Assembly (NCBI RefSeq): GCF_041080865.1
Contig: NZ_CP160906.1
Location: forward strand, 1,302,001 to 1,366,000
Length of the DNA: 64,000 nucleotides
Source of the DNA: Psychromonas sp. MME1
Lineage (GTDB): Bacteria; Pseudomonadota; Gammaproteobacteria; Enterobacterales; Psychromonadaceae
Reading direction: 5' to 3'
Shown: positions 36,693 through 44,629 of the stretch, one piece after another
Position numbering within the stretch: position 1 is the first letter of the stretch
Layout of the letters: each line of letters starts with the position of its first letter
Notes under the pieces: model-generated
What the model saw: the letters and a program-made list of their open reading frames with translations, nothing else
Database searches by the model: none
Told to the model about the DNA's origin: nothing
Position numbers and translations under genes: made by a program

Positions 36693-37139
36693 TAAATATC
36701 AAACTCATACAATAGCCCACCATTTTTAAAACTGATGAGCGTGCCGAAAATCGGCACATTCTACTGCTGGAGTTGTAAAGCGTAAATATCTATTTTGCCC
36801 CCAAAAAAAGATTATCGAAGGGTGTAATCGGGGATATTAATGACTTTTAGTCTATAATGCGGACATCAAAGAAATCGGGGACACCCAAACTTTTTTATTG
36901 ATTCACATCAATAAAAAAGTTTGGGTGTCCCCGATTGGCTATCTTCTACGAAGAATTCATAACAGAAAGCGAATAAAAAGAGGTGTATTGGCATTCAACC
37001 AAAAAAGATAACAGATTGATATAATTGAACTATCAATTGTATATTAGCGAAACTCGCCTAAAGAAAAGTGACAAATTAAATTTAGCCTTCAGCAAAATCC
37101 ACTATTTACTATAAAGAGAAGCAATTCCCAATCGGGCTT
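36693..37139. other. Non-coding stretch between DUF486 and the attC cluster
   Basis: It holds the small GTGCCGA hairpin (36741-36757) and the 30-bp palindrome with its partial neighbour copy. The remaining ~200 AT-rich bases (36937-37139) show no gene or recognisable attI-like sequence. Confidence 0.6.
36873..36936. repeat. Perfect 30-bp palindrome of the TCGGGGACA family
   Basis: Arms 36873-36902 and 36907-36936 are exact inverted copies around a TCAC loop. Each arm begins AATCGGGGACACCC and continues to TTTTTTATTGAT. A partial extra copy (GTAATCGGGGATATTA, then GCGGACATC) lies just left at 36826-36867. The layout fits REP-type sequences mobilised by an RAYT transposase; no such gene is in the window. 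It stands about 200 bases from the last attC. Confidence 0.9.
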
Positions 37140-37194
37140 GTTCAACACCCGAATAAGGTGTCGGCTGCGCGACACCTATTCTTGTTTGTTATGC
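37140..37194 (-). other. attC site 1 (integron recombination site)
   Basis: On the minus strand it runs from GCATAAC (37194-37188) to GTTGAAC (37146-37140), 55 bases. GAATAAGGTGTCG and CGACACCTATTC pair with exactly one unpaired A, the extrahelical base expected of attC, around the loop GCTGCG. The stop TAA of the 81-residue gene lies inside the first core site, the usual cassette layout. Confidence 0.85.
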
Positions 37195-37434
37195 GCCAAC
37201 GTTTTTAGTTGAGTGTTTCGCATACAAATCTAATTTTTTTATTTCTAAAAACTTTAATATTTGCAACTTTATATCCGACTTTAATTCCGCTGGTAATTTT
37301 TTCTGTATATTTAAATTTTCTACTTCCATAAGCAATTCACTCTCATCATCAAACTCAGGGAAATATATTCTGACTAAACAGCTACCTTGATGCTCATCAT
37401 CATTAAGCTCATATCTAGAAGTCACACTACACAA
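37189..37434 (-). CDS. Third gene of the GapS4-like cassette, 81-residue acidic protein
   Basis: This small acidic protein has a patch FPEFDDESELLMEVENLN and a Lys/Leu-rich helix near the end; no family was recognised. It starts 14 bases after the stop of the second cassette gene. The first usable start is TTG at 37434, with no strong ribosome site, so expression may depend on coupling. Its stop codon lies in the attC core, which marks it as the last gene of this cassette and argues that it is a kept part of the unit. Possible roles are inhibitor, regulator or accessory subunit; none is shown by the sequence. Confidence 0.62.
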   Translation of the reverse strand: MCSVTSRYELNDDEHQGSCLVRIYFPEFDDESELLMEVENLNIQKKLPAELKSDIKLQILKFLEIKKLDLYAKHSTKNVGA

Positions 37435-37448
37435 TTTGATATGCTTTT

Positions 37449-38303
37449 TTAATCTGGCTTTTTCAGGAAAATACTCGAATCTAAGCTTTTACCTTTAAAC
37501 ATAAGGTCATTAATTTTTTTCTCAAAAAGTGCTATTTCTGTGGGTATGTTCCCTGGTACATTTTCATCAGGAGACATGTGTACTTTTTTCATATCTTGAT
37601 AATATAGGTACATTGCATTTGACTTTGCCATAGCGACAAGAAAATCTATACGACTTTCATTAGTAAAACTACCAAACAAAATCTTTTCTATTGGCTCATC
37701 ATTTACATAATTATTGTCTTTTAGGTGCTTATGAATGCGCCTAGAAATTTTATTTACTACGCTTAATGCTTCTTTAGAAGTGTGTTTTGTCAAAACACTT
37801 AGATCCATATTATTATCATCATCAAGTTTCAGCTCTACTGAACATTTGTGATAGCTAACATCATCACCAAGGTTTTTTGTTTTATCACATCTTTTTATCG
37901 TTATTTCAGCGATCAAATGATTAGTATTTTTACCATCCCCTGCAACGGTAAACACAGGTGCATTATCTATAGAGATAGTTCCAAATGGATCATCTATTAA
38001 ATTTGAGAAATCGAAGTCGTGAGGAATTGCATCCAGTAAACTACCATTACTTTGCCACTTCAATTTTCGACTTTGAATTTTAGGGTTTTCCTCTTTCGTT
38101 TGAATTGATTCTTTTAATGTTTCAAATTCAACAGGAGATATCCCAGTTTTCACTAAAATTGGACCCAATATTTTTTTATCATTAGAGGAAGAAAATATAC
38201 CTCTTTGTTTTAAAATTTCTTTAATATCAGCAGGCTTTATCATTGTATTACCGATAAACTGCCTTAAATAATCACCAGTAGGAATAAAGAATAAATCACT
38301 CAT
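37449..38303 (-). CDS. GapS4b-like protein, second gene of the cassette
   Basis: The 284-residue protein begins MSDLFFIPTGDYLRQFIGNT and then IKPADIKEILKQRGIF. This N-terminal build resembles, from memory, the GapS4b family of the two-gene GAPS4 anti-phage system. No catalytic motif is seen; the middle looks beta-rich and the end helical, as for a sensor or structural partner. Its ATG overlaps the stop of the first gene by 8 bases and has AGGAG upstream, so the two proteins are made together. It shares the cassette (37189-39318) with an upstream nuclease-like gene and a small downstream gene. The name needs a profile search. Confidence 0.72.
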   Translation of the reverse strand: MSDLFFIPTGDYLRQFIGNTMIKPADIKEILKQRGIFSSSNDKKILGPILVKTGISPVEFETLKESIQTKEENPKIQSRKLKWQSNGSLLDAIPHDFDFSNLIDDPFGTISIDNAPVFTVAGDGKNTNHLIAEITIKRCDKTKNLGDDVSYHKCSVELKLDDDNNMDLSVLTKHTSKEALSVVNKISRRIHKHLKDNNYVNDEPIEKILFGSFTNESRIDFLVAMAKSNAMYLYYQDMKKVHMSPDENVPGNIPTEIALFEKKINDLMFKGKSLDSSIFLKKPD

Positions 38304-39249
38304 TAGCTAAGCTCCTAAAGTTAGAATTGTAACTTGATACTTTAACATCTAACTCAATATCATGAGCATTAAGAACTTTTCTTACAACACCACCACTGTC
38401 ATCGACAAAATAATCTGCCATTGCGATTTCTATATCACTAACATTATCATTTGTATTCGCTCTACAGTATGTAACCAGTTTTGCAAAATTATCTTCGGTA
38501 AAGCTATCAACAGTTGCTAATAAAAACTTACAAGTTTCATTCTCCCCTATTTTCTTTTTAAGAATGAAAGGTATAAAAGGGTTTGTTAGAAATTCAATTT
38601 GCATTTTTTTACTGTGTTGATGAATGTTAGTATCACTAATGTTCATCCCTGTGACTGGGTGATAAAAATACCATTCATAATCTGCATATTTTTGTTCTAT
38701 ATAATCCAGTACATTCAATATAAATGTCACTTTTTTATTATCAACAATATAGAGTTCTTTAACATCGTATTCGTTCATAAACCTGGATGTTTGCAAACAA
38801 CTTATAAAGTCATGATTTTCATCATCTTCACTAGATATGAAGAATAGAACAGGAATGTCATTAATTATTTTACACCCACTATGACCAGCGGCAATTTCAC
38901 GGCGTTGTGGTGTTCTTTTAAAGCATTCCATTGAGTGTACTAGATCACTAATATACCCTTTAAATTTTACAGTTGCAGATTGGGGATATTTACTGTCTTT
39001 AATATGCTTCACTGAAACTAGCAAATTATTTAAAGTTTCAGCCTCTAAGGTTGATTTATAGGATATCTGAAAATCTATGCCATGCTGATTTTTTTCTCCA
39101 CTTTTAGATTCTTTAAGAGCGTGAAATGTTGGTTTATAACAAGGGTAGTAAACTCCTTTTTGAGGTAGCCCCCAACCAATTTTATTGAAGAAATTTTCTG
39201 CAATACTTTCTCCAATCTCACCAATATTTTTTGAACGTTCACCAGCCAT
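38296..39249 (-). CDS. GapS4a-like predicted nuclease, first gene of the cassette
   Basis: This is a 317-residue protein. The N-terminal 85 residues show a PD-(D/E)xK-like order: GEIGESIAENFFNKIGW (acidic residue at 14-18), HGIDF with Asp59, and LLVSVKH with Lys81 where the family often has E-x-K. This suggests a nuclease with a changed motif. A beta/alpha middle and a less conserved end follow. The build and the overlapping partner resemble, from memory, the GapS4a/GapS4b pair. The start has AGGAG nine bases upstream and lies 70 bases behind attC site 2. It is the first gene of a 2.1-kb integron cassette. Confidence 0.75.
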   Translation of the reverse strand: MAGERSKNIGEIGESIAENFFNKIGWGLPQKGVYYPCYKPTFHALKESKSGEKNQHGIDFQISYKSTLEAETLNNLLVSVKHIKDSKYPQSATVKFKGYISDLVHSMECFKRTPQRREIAAGHSGCKIINDIPVLFFISSEDDENHDFISCLQTSRFMNEYDVKELYIVDNKKVTFILNVLDYIEQKYADYEWYFYHPVTGMNISDTNIHQHSKKMQIEFLTNPFIPFILKKKIGENETCKFLLATVDSFTEDNFAKLVTYCRANTNDNVSDIEIAMADYFVDDSGGVVRKVLNAHDIELDVKVSSYNSNFRSLANE

Positions 39250-39318
39250 TTGTTAACTCCTAAAAAGTAATTTAATTAACAATTGCTAATTAAATTACTC
39301 TGTAAATACCGCTTTGGC

Positions 39319-39403
39319 GCATAACGCCGCAAACAACAGCGCGTAGGTTGGCGCTGTTTTTGCTGGCTTTTGTTTTTAGCAAAAACGGCGACAACCGTTA
39401 TGC
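39319..39403 (-). other. attC site 2 (integron recombination site)
   Basis: On the minus strand it runs from GCATAAC (39403-39397) to GTTATGC (39325-39319), 85 bases. The stop TAA of the membrane-protein gene lies in the first core site. Internal stems are GTTTTTGCT/AGCAAAAAC and CAGCGC/GCGCTG. The outer arms pair only with a bulge, so it is less regular than site 1. Confidence 0.7.
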
Positions 39404-39874
39404 GTCTGATTGATTTGCTTTGTTAAGTTTTTCATTTACCGAGAACCAGTCTGGTTTAATTCTATATAATTTAACTAAAAATATAACTTGAAAGATTGGT
39501 TCTAATCTTATTTTTAATAGATCATTACTTATGCTTAAAAACATTACAATCAAACAGATAGCTATTCCGACAAATCCATTTGCAATACATGCATTAAGCC
39601 CCCATGTTTTACCTCGAAGTAACCCCAAAGCGGTCACACCTAAAAACAGATTTATAAGCACGATTAAAATTAATTCGATACTTATCCCATTGCCTTGATA
39701 AACAATGCCAAATGTTTCAATATTTACTTCTGATCCAGGCAGTAGAGTGAATAGTGCCAAAGGTATAGATAGCGCTCCCATAACAACAAAGAGCCAGCCA
39801 ACACACTTTACCCACCAAGGTAAAAGGGATTTCCTTTGAGCAATCAGATTGCTATTTTCATCTAAACTTTCCAT
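39398..39874 (-). CDS. Small membrane protein in a single-gene integron cassette
   Basis: The 158-residue protein has about four hydrophobic segments (WWVKCVGWLFVVMGALSI, ELILIVLINLFLGVTAL, CIANGFVGIAICLIVMF and a shorter one), with hydrophilic ends. No function is recognised; integron cassettes often carry such membrane proteins. I chose the ATG at 39874 because GAGGT lies seven bases upstream; the longer frame runs into the IS end. The cassette starts with the split core GTTAAGT just upstream, leaving a leader of about 30 bases. Its stop codon lies in attC site 2, both normal for a cassette. Confidence 0.75.
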   Translation of the reverse strand: MESLDENSNLIAQRKSLLPWWVKCVGWLFVVMGALSIPLALFTLLPGSEVNIETFGIVYQGNGISIELILIVLINLFLGVTALGLLRGKTWGLNACIANGFVGIAICLIVMFLSISNDLLKIRLEPIFQVIFLVKLYRIKPDWFSVNEKLNKANQSDA

Positions 39875-39905
39875 GTTACCTCTATATTTACTATTGAAAC
39901 TTAAC

Positions 39906-41751
39906 GAGGCTGTAGAATTTCTCATTTTCAGCCTGATTATTTTAAATAAAAAACACAATAATTCATAATTTATTGATATTCAATTAAATATTCTGTTTTT
40001 AATAACTGACTGATTAAATTGAGTGATATATCGCTGAATTGGCTTAATTAGGCGGGGGTATTCGATGTTAAGGCATCGCCCTTGGGTTAATGCAGGCTGT
40101 TTTTTAACTTCTCAATATTATGCACTAAACAGTACATCTGCCATTGCGCATTCACTTTCTCTTGCCCGCGCAGCGTGAATTTATTCATCCCTTTATTGAC
40201 CGTAATATTGCCAAATACCGGCTCTATTGCACCTAACCGTTTACTGTATTGTCGCCGTCCGGGGCTACTGTCTATTTTCACCCGCATTTTATCGCTATAA
40301 GATATAGGTTTGGTGCTTTTATTGATTTCAAACTGGACTTGTCTGCCTTGTTTAGTCGGCGCGTTGCGCATGCATTGCTTTTGTAGTACGCAGGCCCGGC
40401 AATCCTTTAAATAACCTGAGAAACGAACGTATTGCCGACCTGCCGTTTCAACATTTTTAACACTTAACCACATTTCATTACCTGCTGGGCAGCGGCAACT
40501 TGAGACCGTTTCATCAAAGTAAAAATCGTGACTAGTAAATAGTCGCGCTCTGCCTTTACTGCGTTTTAATCGCCGTTTTTCTTGTTCTGTTTGATAGGTT
40601 TGACTGGTTTGGAATAAAGGATTGCGGCTTCTAAATGCGGTATCTGCTATATAAGTATCTAACCCTGTCGTGGCCATGAACTCAAGGTTCACTTCTCTGT
40701 GGAAACCACTGTCAGCACTGAACTTGGCATCTTTAAAGGTATCGGGTGTACCTAGCTTCGTAAGTTGTTCTTGCAACTGCTTAACCGCGGGCTTCAATGT
40801 CTGCTGCTCACCTACCGAGCCCCATGCCTGCGCTTGCACTATGATTTGGTGTTTATCATCATTGATAGCAATACCGTTATAACCTTGAATCGTCCCTTTA
40901 CTGGTGGTCATCTTGGCGCTATCTGGGTCGGTGATATTGCTTTTTACTGGTTTATTTCGACTACCTATTTTCTCTTTATTACTCGCAAGGAACGCACTAA
41001 TTTTATTGGCACTTTCATCTAATTTTTGTTTCTGTTTTAGGTCATGTTGGCGTTCATCTTCATTAAGACCGTCTTGTGCCTGATGTCTTGCAATAATGCG
41101 TTGGCTAGCACGTTGCAACTTGCGTTGTTTGCGTTCAAGCTCTGCAAATGTACCACTCCACTCTTTACTCGTATTGCTGCTTATCTTGCAACCATCAATC
41201 GCAAACATGTGACGACCTATCAACCCTTCTTTATCGCATATCATTAAGACTTGGGTAAAAAGCGGCTCAATTTTATCTTTCATTTTGGAGATAAAGTTGG
41301 CGATTGACGTGTAATGTGGCTGTACATCACCCGATAAACTCATGAAGGTGATATTACGCTCACACGCGTCTGCGATACGGCGACTACTAACAAGGCCACG
41401 AGAGTAACCGAACAAGATGATTTTTAGCATAACAGAAGGTGGATAAGCAGCTGCACCGCCATTGTCATTATTGTACCAATCATCAAAGGTGCTTAAATCA
41501 AGGTGCTTATCAACGATATGGGAAAGTGCGTACTCAAATGTACCGGGGAGAATTTGCTGTGCAAAGTCAATCGGGATGAATTTACTTTGACAAGATAGGT
41601 CTGGTTTGTAATTAGCCATGACGTTTCACTCTGAGCGAATAATAACTATTAGATCACAGCAGATCAGCGCATGCAAGTACATTTTTTATACAATTTTCAT
41701 TAAATGAAAAACAACGTAAAAACGGTCTTTTTGGAGAAATTCTACAGCCTC
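39906..41751 (-). mobile_element. Complete IS1182-family insertion sequence
   Basis: The 1846-bp element has 18-bp perfect terminal inverted repeats, GAGGCTGTAGAATTTCTC, at 39906-39923 and (inverted) 41734-41751. The three bases AAC lie on both sides (39903-39905, 41752-41754), a likely target duplication. Joining the flanks without the IS recreates GTTAAGT, a perfect attC core, on the minus strand. One transposase gene fills it. Confidence 0.92.
40087..41619 (-). CDS. IS1182-family transposase
   Basis: This 510-residue DDE transposase has an N-terminal DUF772-like region (YPPSVMLKIILFGYSRGL, SSRRIADACERNI). The catalytic Asp residues are in MFAIDGCKIS and SADSGFH, and the Glu is in GAIEPVFGN. 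A Cys-rich patch (CRCPAGN, CRACVLQKQC) lies between. The length is normal and the frame intact, so the element may be active. It fills an IS with 18-bp terminal repeats inserted in an attC core site. A second, truncated end of the same IS is at 22504-22610. Confidence 0.95.
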   Translation of the reverse strand: MANYKPDLSCQSKFIPIDFAQQILPGTFEYALSHIVDKHLDLSTFDDWYNNDNGGAAAYPPSVMLKIILFGYSRGLVSSRRIADACERNITFMSLSGDVQPHYTSIANFISKMKDKIEPLFTQVLMICDKEGLIGRHMFAIDGCKISSNTSKEWSGTFAELERKQRKLQRASQRIIARHQAQDGLNEDERQHDLKQKQKLDESANKISAFLASNKEKIGSRNKPVKSNITDPDSAKMTTSKGTIQGYNGIAINDDKHQIIVQAQAWGSVGEQQTLKPAVKQLQEQLTKLGTPDTFKDAKFSADSGFHREVNLEFMATTGLDTYIADTAFRSRNPLFQTSQTYQTEQEKRRLKRSKGRARLFTSHDFYFDETVSSCRCPAGNEMWLSVKNVETAGRQYVRFSGYLKDCRACVLQKQCMRNAPTKQGRQVQFEINKSTKPISYSDKMRVKIDSSPGRRQYSKRLGAIEPVFGNITVNKGMNKFTLRGQEKVNAQWQMYCLVHNIEKLKNSLH

Positions 41752-41847
41752 AACGCCGCATTAAGCGGACTAAAATAGTGGGTTAAAATGTGTAGCGAAG
41801 CGGAACCTAACCCACTGTTTTAGTTCCGTTTAAATGCCTTGTTGAAC
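41752..41847 (-). other. attC site 3, split by the IS1182 element
   Basis: On the minus strand the site starts with GTTCAAC (41847-41841, a perfect RYYYAAC core). Its arms GGAACTAAAACAGTGGGTTA and GTTAAAT-side pair along about 20 bases with one extra A. It reaches GTT at 41754, where the IS begins; the core's other half, AAGT, lies beyond the IS at 39902. On the other side an IS91-type end adjoins at 41848. Confidence 0.82.
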
Positions 41848-42714
41848 GAAGCCGCTGTGCGGCAGAAAAACAAAATATGAACCAACACGCATACTTATAT
41901 TTGCATCACTTTTCGGTGATGTCTAATAGGAGTATAAGCGATGAACACCTCAGAACAAAAACACTTTAACCTTTTATATCAACAACACTTGACCAACTTA
42001 GCATTACAGGGCATGAGACCTGCCACTATTGATGCTTATTCTCGTGCTGTGCGTAGGATAACTACTTTTTTTGACCGCACACCTGACACTCTCACTAAAG
42101 CTGATTTGAAATGCTACTTTGCGCAACTCATTCAAACTCACTCTTGGAGTACCATCAAATTAGACCGTAATGGGTTGCAGTTTTTCTACAAGCATACCCT
42201 TGAACGCCAGTGGGAATGGTTAAATATTGTCAAACCACCACAAGTAAAACGCATTCCTGATGTCATCACCAACAAGCAGGTTGGCATGTTAATTAGCGCG
42301 ACGCGTACTTTACGCTATCAGGTGTTTTTTCTTGTCCTGTACAGCATGGGATTACGGTTAGGTGAAGCCCTTCATTTAACCGTCAACGACATTGATAGCC
42401 AAACTATGCAAGTTCATATCCGTGAGGGAAAAGGCGGGAAAGATCGCTTAATCCCCCTTCCCAAACGAACCTTACAGGCTTTGCGCTGTTACTGGAATAC
42501 ACACCGTCACCCGGTCTTATTATTTCCTCGTTTTGGTCAAAACAAACATGTACCCATGGATAAAGGAAGCGTCCAAAAAGCCTTGAAGAAAGTAATGGCT
42601 GAGTTAGGGATTAAGAAAAATATAAGTCCACATTCACTGCGACATTGCTTTGCAACACACTTGTTAGAGCAAGGCATTGACCTACGCTCTCTGCAAATAT
42701 TATTAGGCTGAATA
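41848..42714 (+). mobile_element. Truncated IS91-type element
   Basis: It starts directly after GAAC, the usual IS91 target, with GAAGCCGCTGTGCGGC, whose GCCGC/GCGGC stem (41851-41863) is like an IS91 end. It contains an integrase gene cut at its 3' end and no Y2 transposase. The right limit is the family repeat at 42715. Confidence 0.55.
41941..42711 (+). CDS. Tyrosine recombinase of IS91-type elements, truncated at the 3' end
   Basis: The 256-residue frame carries an N-terminal SAM-like core-binding domain (about 10-100) and most of the catalytic domain, with the first Arg in GLRLGEALHL and the second box HSLRHCFATHLL. It stops right after LQILLG, before the His and the Tyr nucleophile, so the enzyme is inactive. 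Full-length relatives are found ahead of IS91 transposases in marine gammaproteobacteria. The cut coincides with the repeat ACTAATCGGGGACATCC at 42715. It is not an integron integrase, as the IntI-specific segment is missing. Confidence 0.88.
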   Translation: MNTSEQKHFNLLYQQHLTNLALQGMRPATIDAYSRAVRRITTFFDRTPDTLTKADLKCYFAQLIQTHSWSTIKLDRNGLQFFYKHTLERQWEWLNIVKPPQVKRIPDVITNKQVGMLISATRTLRYQVFFLVLYSMGLRLGEALHLTVNDIDSQTMQVHIREGKGGKDRLIPLPKRTLQALRCYWNTHRHPVLLFPRFGQNKHVPMDKGSVQKALKKVMAELGIKKNISPHSLRHCFATHLLEQGIDLRSLQILLG

Positions 42715-42731
42715 ACTAATCGGGGACATCC
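42715..42731. repeat. Family repeat ACTAATCGGGGACATCC at the integrase break
   Basis: Identical over 17 bases to 22614-22630. It begins four bases after the premature stop of the integrase frame. The following bases, ATATCTTTTA, agree with the repeat at 33747. Confidence 0.75.
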
Positions 42732-42937
42732 ATATCTTTTACTTTATAAAATAACTATTTGCAAATACTTTGACTTGATATAGGTATGACGCTGCCACCT
42801 ATCTCATTTAGGACAATACATGCACGTATGTTTTTATACAATTCGACAGGAGTGACACACAACAAAACAGGCGCTTTTCGATAATTGAGCAACCTCAAGG
42901 ATTAATGCTTTAAGTTGCATGGGTAAACGCCCCAGCT

Positions 42938-44026
42938 TTATGCCGCGCCATTGCTTAACAAATGCGTTATTAGCTGCATCGCACCGTCTTCACAAATCTC
43001 GGTCTTGGGGTAATCTAACCCATTTAATTGCGTAATAATGTGCGTTAAGGCTTGCCCCTTTAAGGCGCTTTCATGGATCTCTAAGAATGGTACTCTGCTA
43101 GCTAAAAAGCTATTTAAGTAAGGTGTTTCAGGCCAATCTTGACGCGCTAAACTTAACACCCTAATTTTTTTATTTTGCGCAATCGCAGCGATTTCACAAT
43201 AGGTACCATAACCGGGTTTGGTGATGATTAAATCGCAGCTACCTACAAGCTGTAAAAAAGAGAATTTAAGTTCATTAATCTGACTCATATCATCACGTAA
43301 TACTTTTCCAGGCTGGTTTAACAACCAATGTAAGCCGGGAATAGTTGGCCAATGCTTAATATCCAAATCGAAGGGTAAACCACCTAATGCCACTAAGGCG
43401 ACCCTATTTGTTCCCTTTGGCAAATAACGGATGAGATCCTCTATATGATCCGTAGGCTGGTTATTGATACTGGCTATATCTATCTCTTTAACACCAGTAA
43501 ACGGGACTGAAGGCTGTGGTTTATAGGTGTATTCTACTTTTCGATAGACAGCCAACATTTTCCTATAAAGCGTCTCAGTATGTGCATATTTTTTATCTAA
43601 ACAGTAACGTTCATAAATTTGCGCCCAGTTAAATGGTGCAACCGATGCCGTTCTGATATTTAATTGCTGCGCGGCATCGAGCGTGATCGGTGAGATATTG
43701 CTAATCACCCAATCCGGTTTAAACGCCTGTAACACGTTCATCTCTTCGCTCACATATTGCGCCCAGTTTTCTAAGAGTTGTTGATAAGCGTCACGACTAT
43801 TGGGCACATCGACTACGTTAGCTGAGTGCATTATCATGCCAAAATCATGACCTAATTTGACATGTGTAAAAGCCCCAGATAGACGTGACGCTAGGTAACT
43901 TTTTGGCAGTAGTGTCACTATTGTGATCTTAATTTCAGGATGAAATTGCATTAGCCGGGCAATGATCGATGTCGAAATGGCACCGTGACCAAAACCATGT
44001 GCGGTAATAGAAAAACAGAGATGCAT
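42938..44026 (-). CDS. Glycosyltransferase-like protein (GT-B fold)
   Basis: The 362-residue protein starts MHLCFSITAHGFGHGAIS, the nucleotide-sugar-type N-terminal motif seen in MurG/UGT-like GT-B enzymes and in arabinokinase N-terminal domains. The C-terminal half has the donor-side stretch CDLIITKPGYGTYCEIAA, the usual GT-B position for a conserved Gly/Glu pair. Substrates are unknown. The start codon is near 44026 and the next gene on the same strand is a thioredoxin-like gene 58 bases upstream, so they may be co-transcribed. Confidence 0.75.
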   Translation of the reverse strand: MHLCFSITAHGFGHGAISTSIIARLMQFHPEIKITIVTLLPKSYLASRLSGAFTHVKLGHDFGMIMHSANVVDVPNSRDAYQQLLENWAQYVSEEMNVLQAFKPDWVISNISPITLDAAQQLNIRTASVAPFNWAQIYERYCLDKKYAHTETLYRKMLAVYRKVEYTYKPQPSVPFTGVKEIDIASINNQPTDHIEDLIRYLPKGTNRVALVALGGLPFDLDIKHWPTIPGLHWLLNQPGKVLRDDMSQINELKFSFLQLVGSCDLIITKPGYGTYCEIAAIAQNKKIRVLSLARQDWPETPYLNSFLASRVPFLEIHESALKGQALTHIITQLNGLDYPKTEICEDGAMQLITHLLSNGAA

Positions 44027-44084
44027 TGCTTAAAATCTCGGATAAAGGTGAAAGCGTTACAATTAAAAATCTTAGCCCATAGCG

Positions 44085-44444
44085 CTATTTTAACGACTTA
44101 ATGAACTTCTCTGCCAATTGCGCAAGTGCATCACTGCTGATCACTTCAACATTATCAGCATCAACAATAATACCTGCTTTAATCAAGGCAGTACGTGGGT
44201 AACCTCTTCCACCTAAGCACATTGTTACGGCTTCATGTGTGGCACTCAGGTATTCATTTTTAATATCTTGCACATTAAGCTGGTAAACGGGAATCTTGTT
44301 TTCGCAGCAGTAAGCCGCAAAATCGGCGATATTTTTACTTTGATCAACACAGTCAGAACACCAACTGGCGACAATATTGATAATAAATGTATCCTTTGAA
44401 TCTAACAGTGCAGTGGCTTGTTGTGCTGTAATATTTTTAAGCAT
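44085..44444 (-). CDS. Thioredoxin-like protein, WCSDC motif
   Basis: This 119-residue thioredoxin-fold protein has active-site Trp28-Cys29-Ser-Asp-Cys32 in IVASWCSDC. No signal peptide is seen, so it acts in the cytosol. The cis-Pro loop is GGRGYPRTALIKAG. The spacing Ser-Asp between the cysteines differs from classical thioredoxin (GP). I chose the ATG at 44444 (MLKNITAQQ), with GAG upstream; an in-frame start at 44456 adds four residues. It probably reduces disulfides of a specific partner. It lies upstream of the glycosyltransferase gene. Confidence 0.82.
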   Translation of the reverse strand: MLKNITAQQATALLDSKDTFIINIVASWCSDCVDQSKNIADFAAYCCENKIPVYQLNVQDIKNEYLSATHEAVTMCLGGRGYPRTALIKAGIIVDADNVEVISSDALAQLAEKFIKSLK

Positions 44445-44629
44445 AATAAGTCTCATATATTAATTGATGAAATGACAAATATTACCGACTAAAGATAGCG
44501 ATTGATAGTAGATTTCGCACCCTACTGCCCAGCGCGTAAAATTGTTTTATTAAAATTCAACTCACGATGCCAATGAGCTGCTATACTCTCGCCCTTAATT
44601 TTATAATAGTGTATTTGATGGTGGTTTAA

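Noticed and set aside
40670..41247. Plus-strand open frames opposite the transposase
   Set aside because: They lack ribosome sites and family likeness and lie wholly inside the intact minus-strand transposase gene.
41941..42711. The truncated recombinase as the integrase of the attC cluster
   Set aside because: It lacks the IntI-specific segment between the catalytic boxes and also the His and Tyr residues; it fits IS91-linked integrases.
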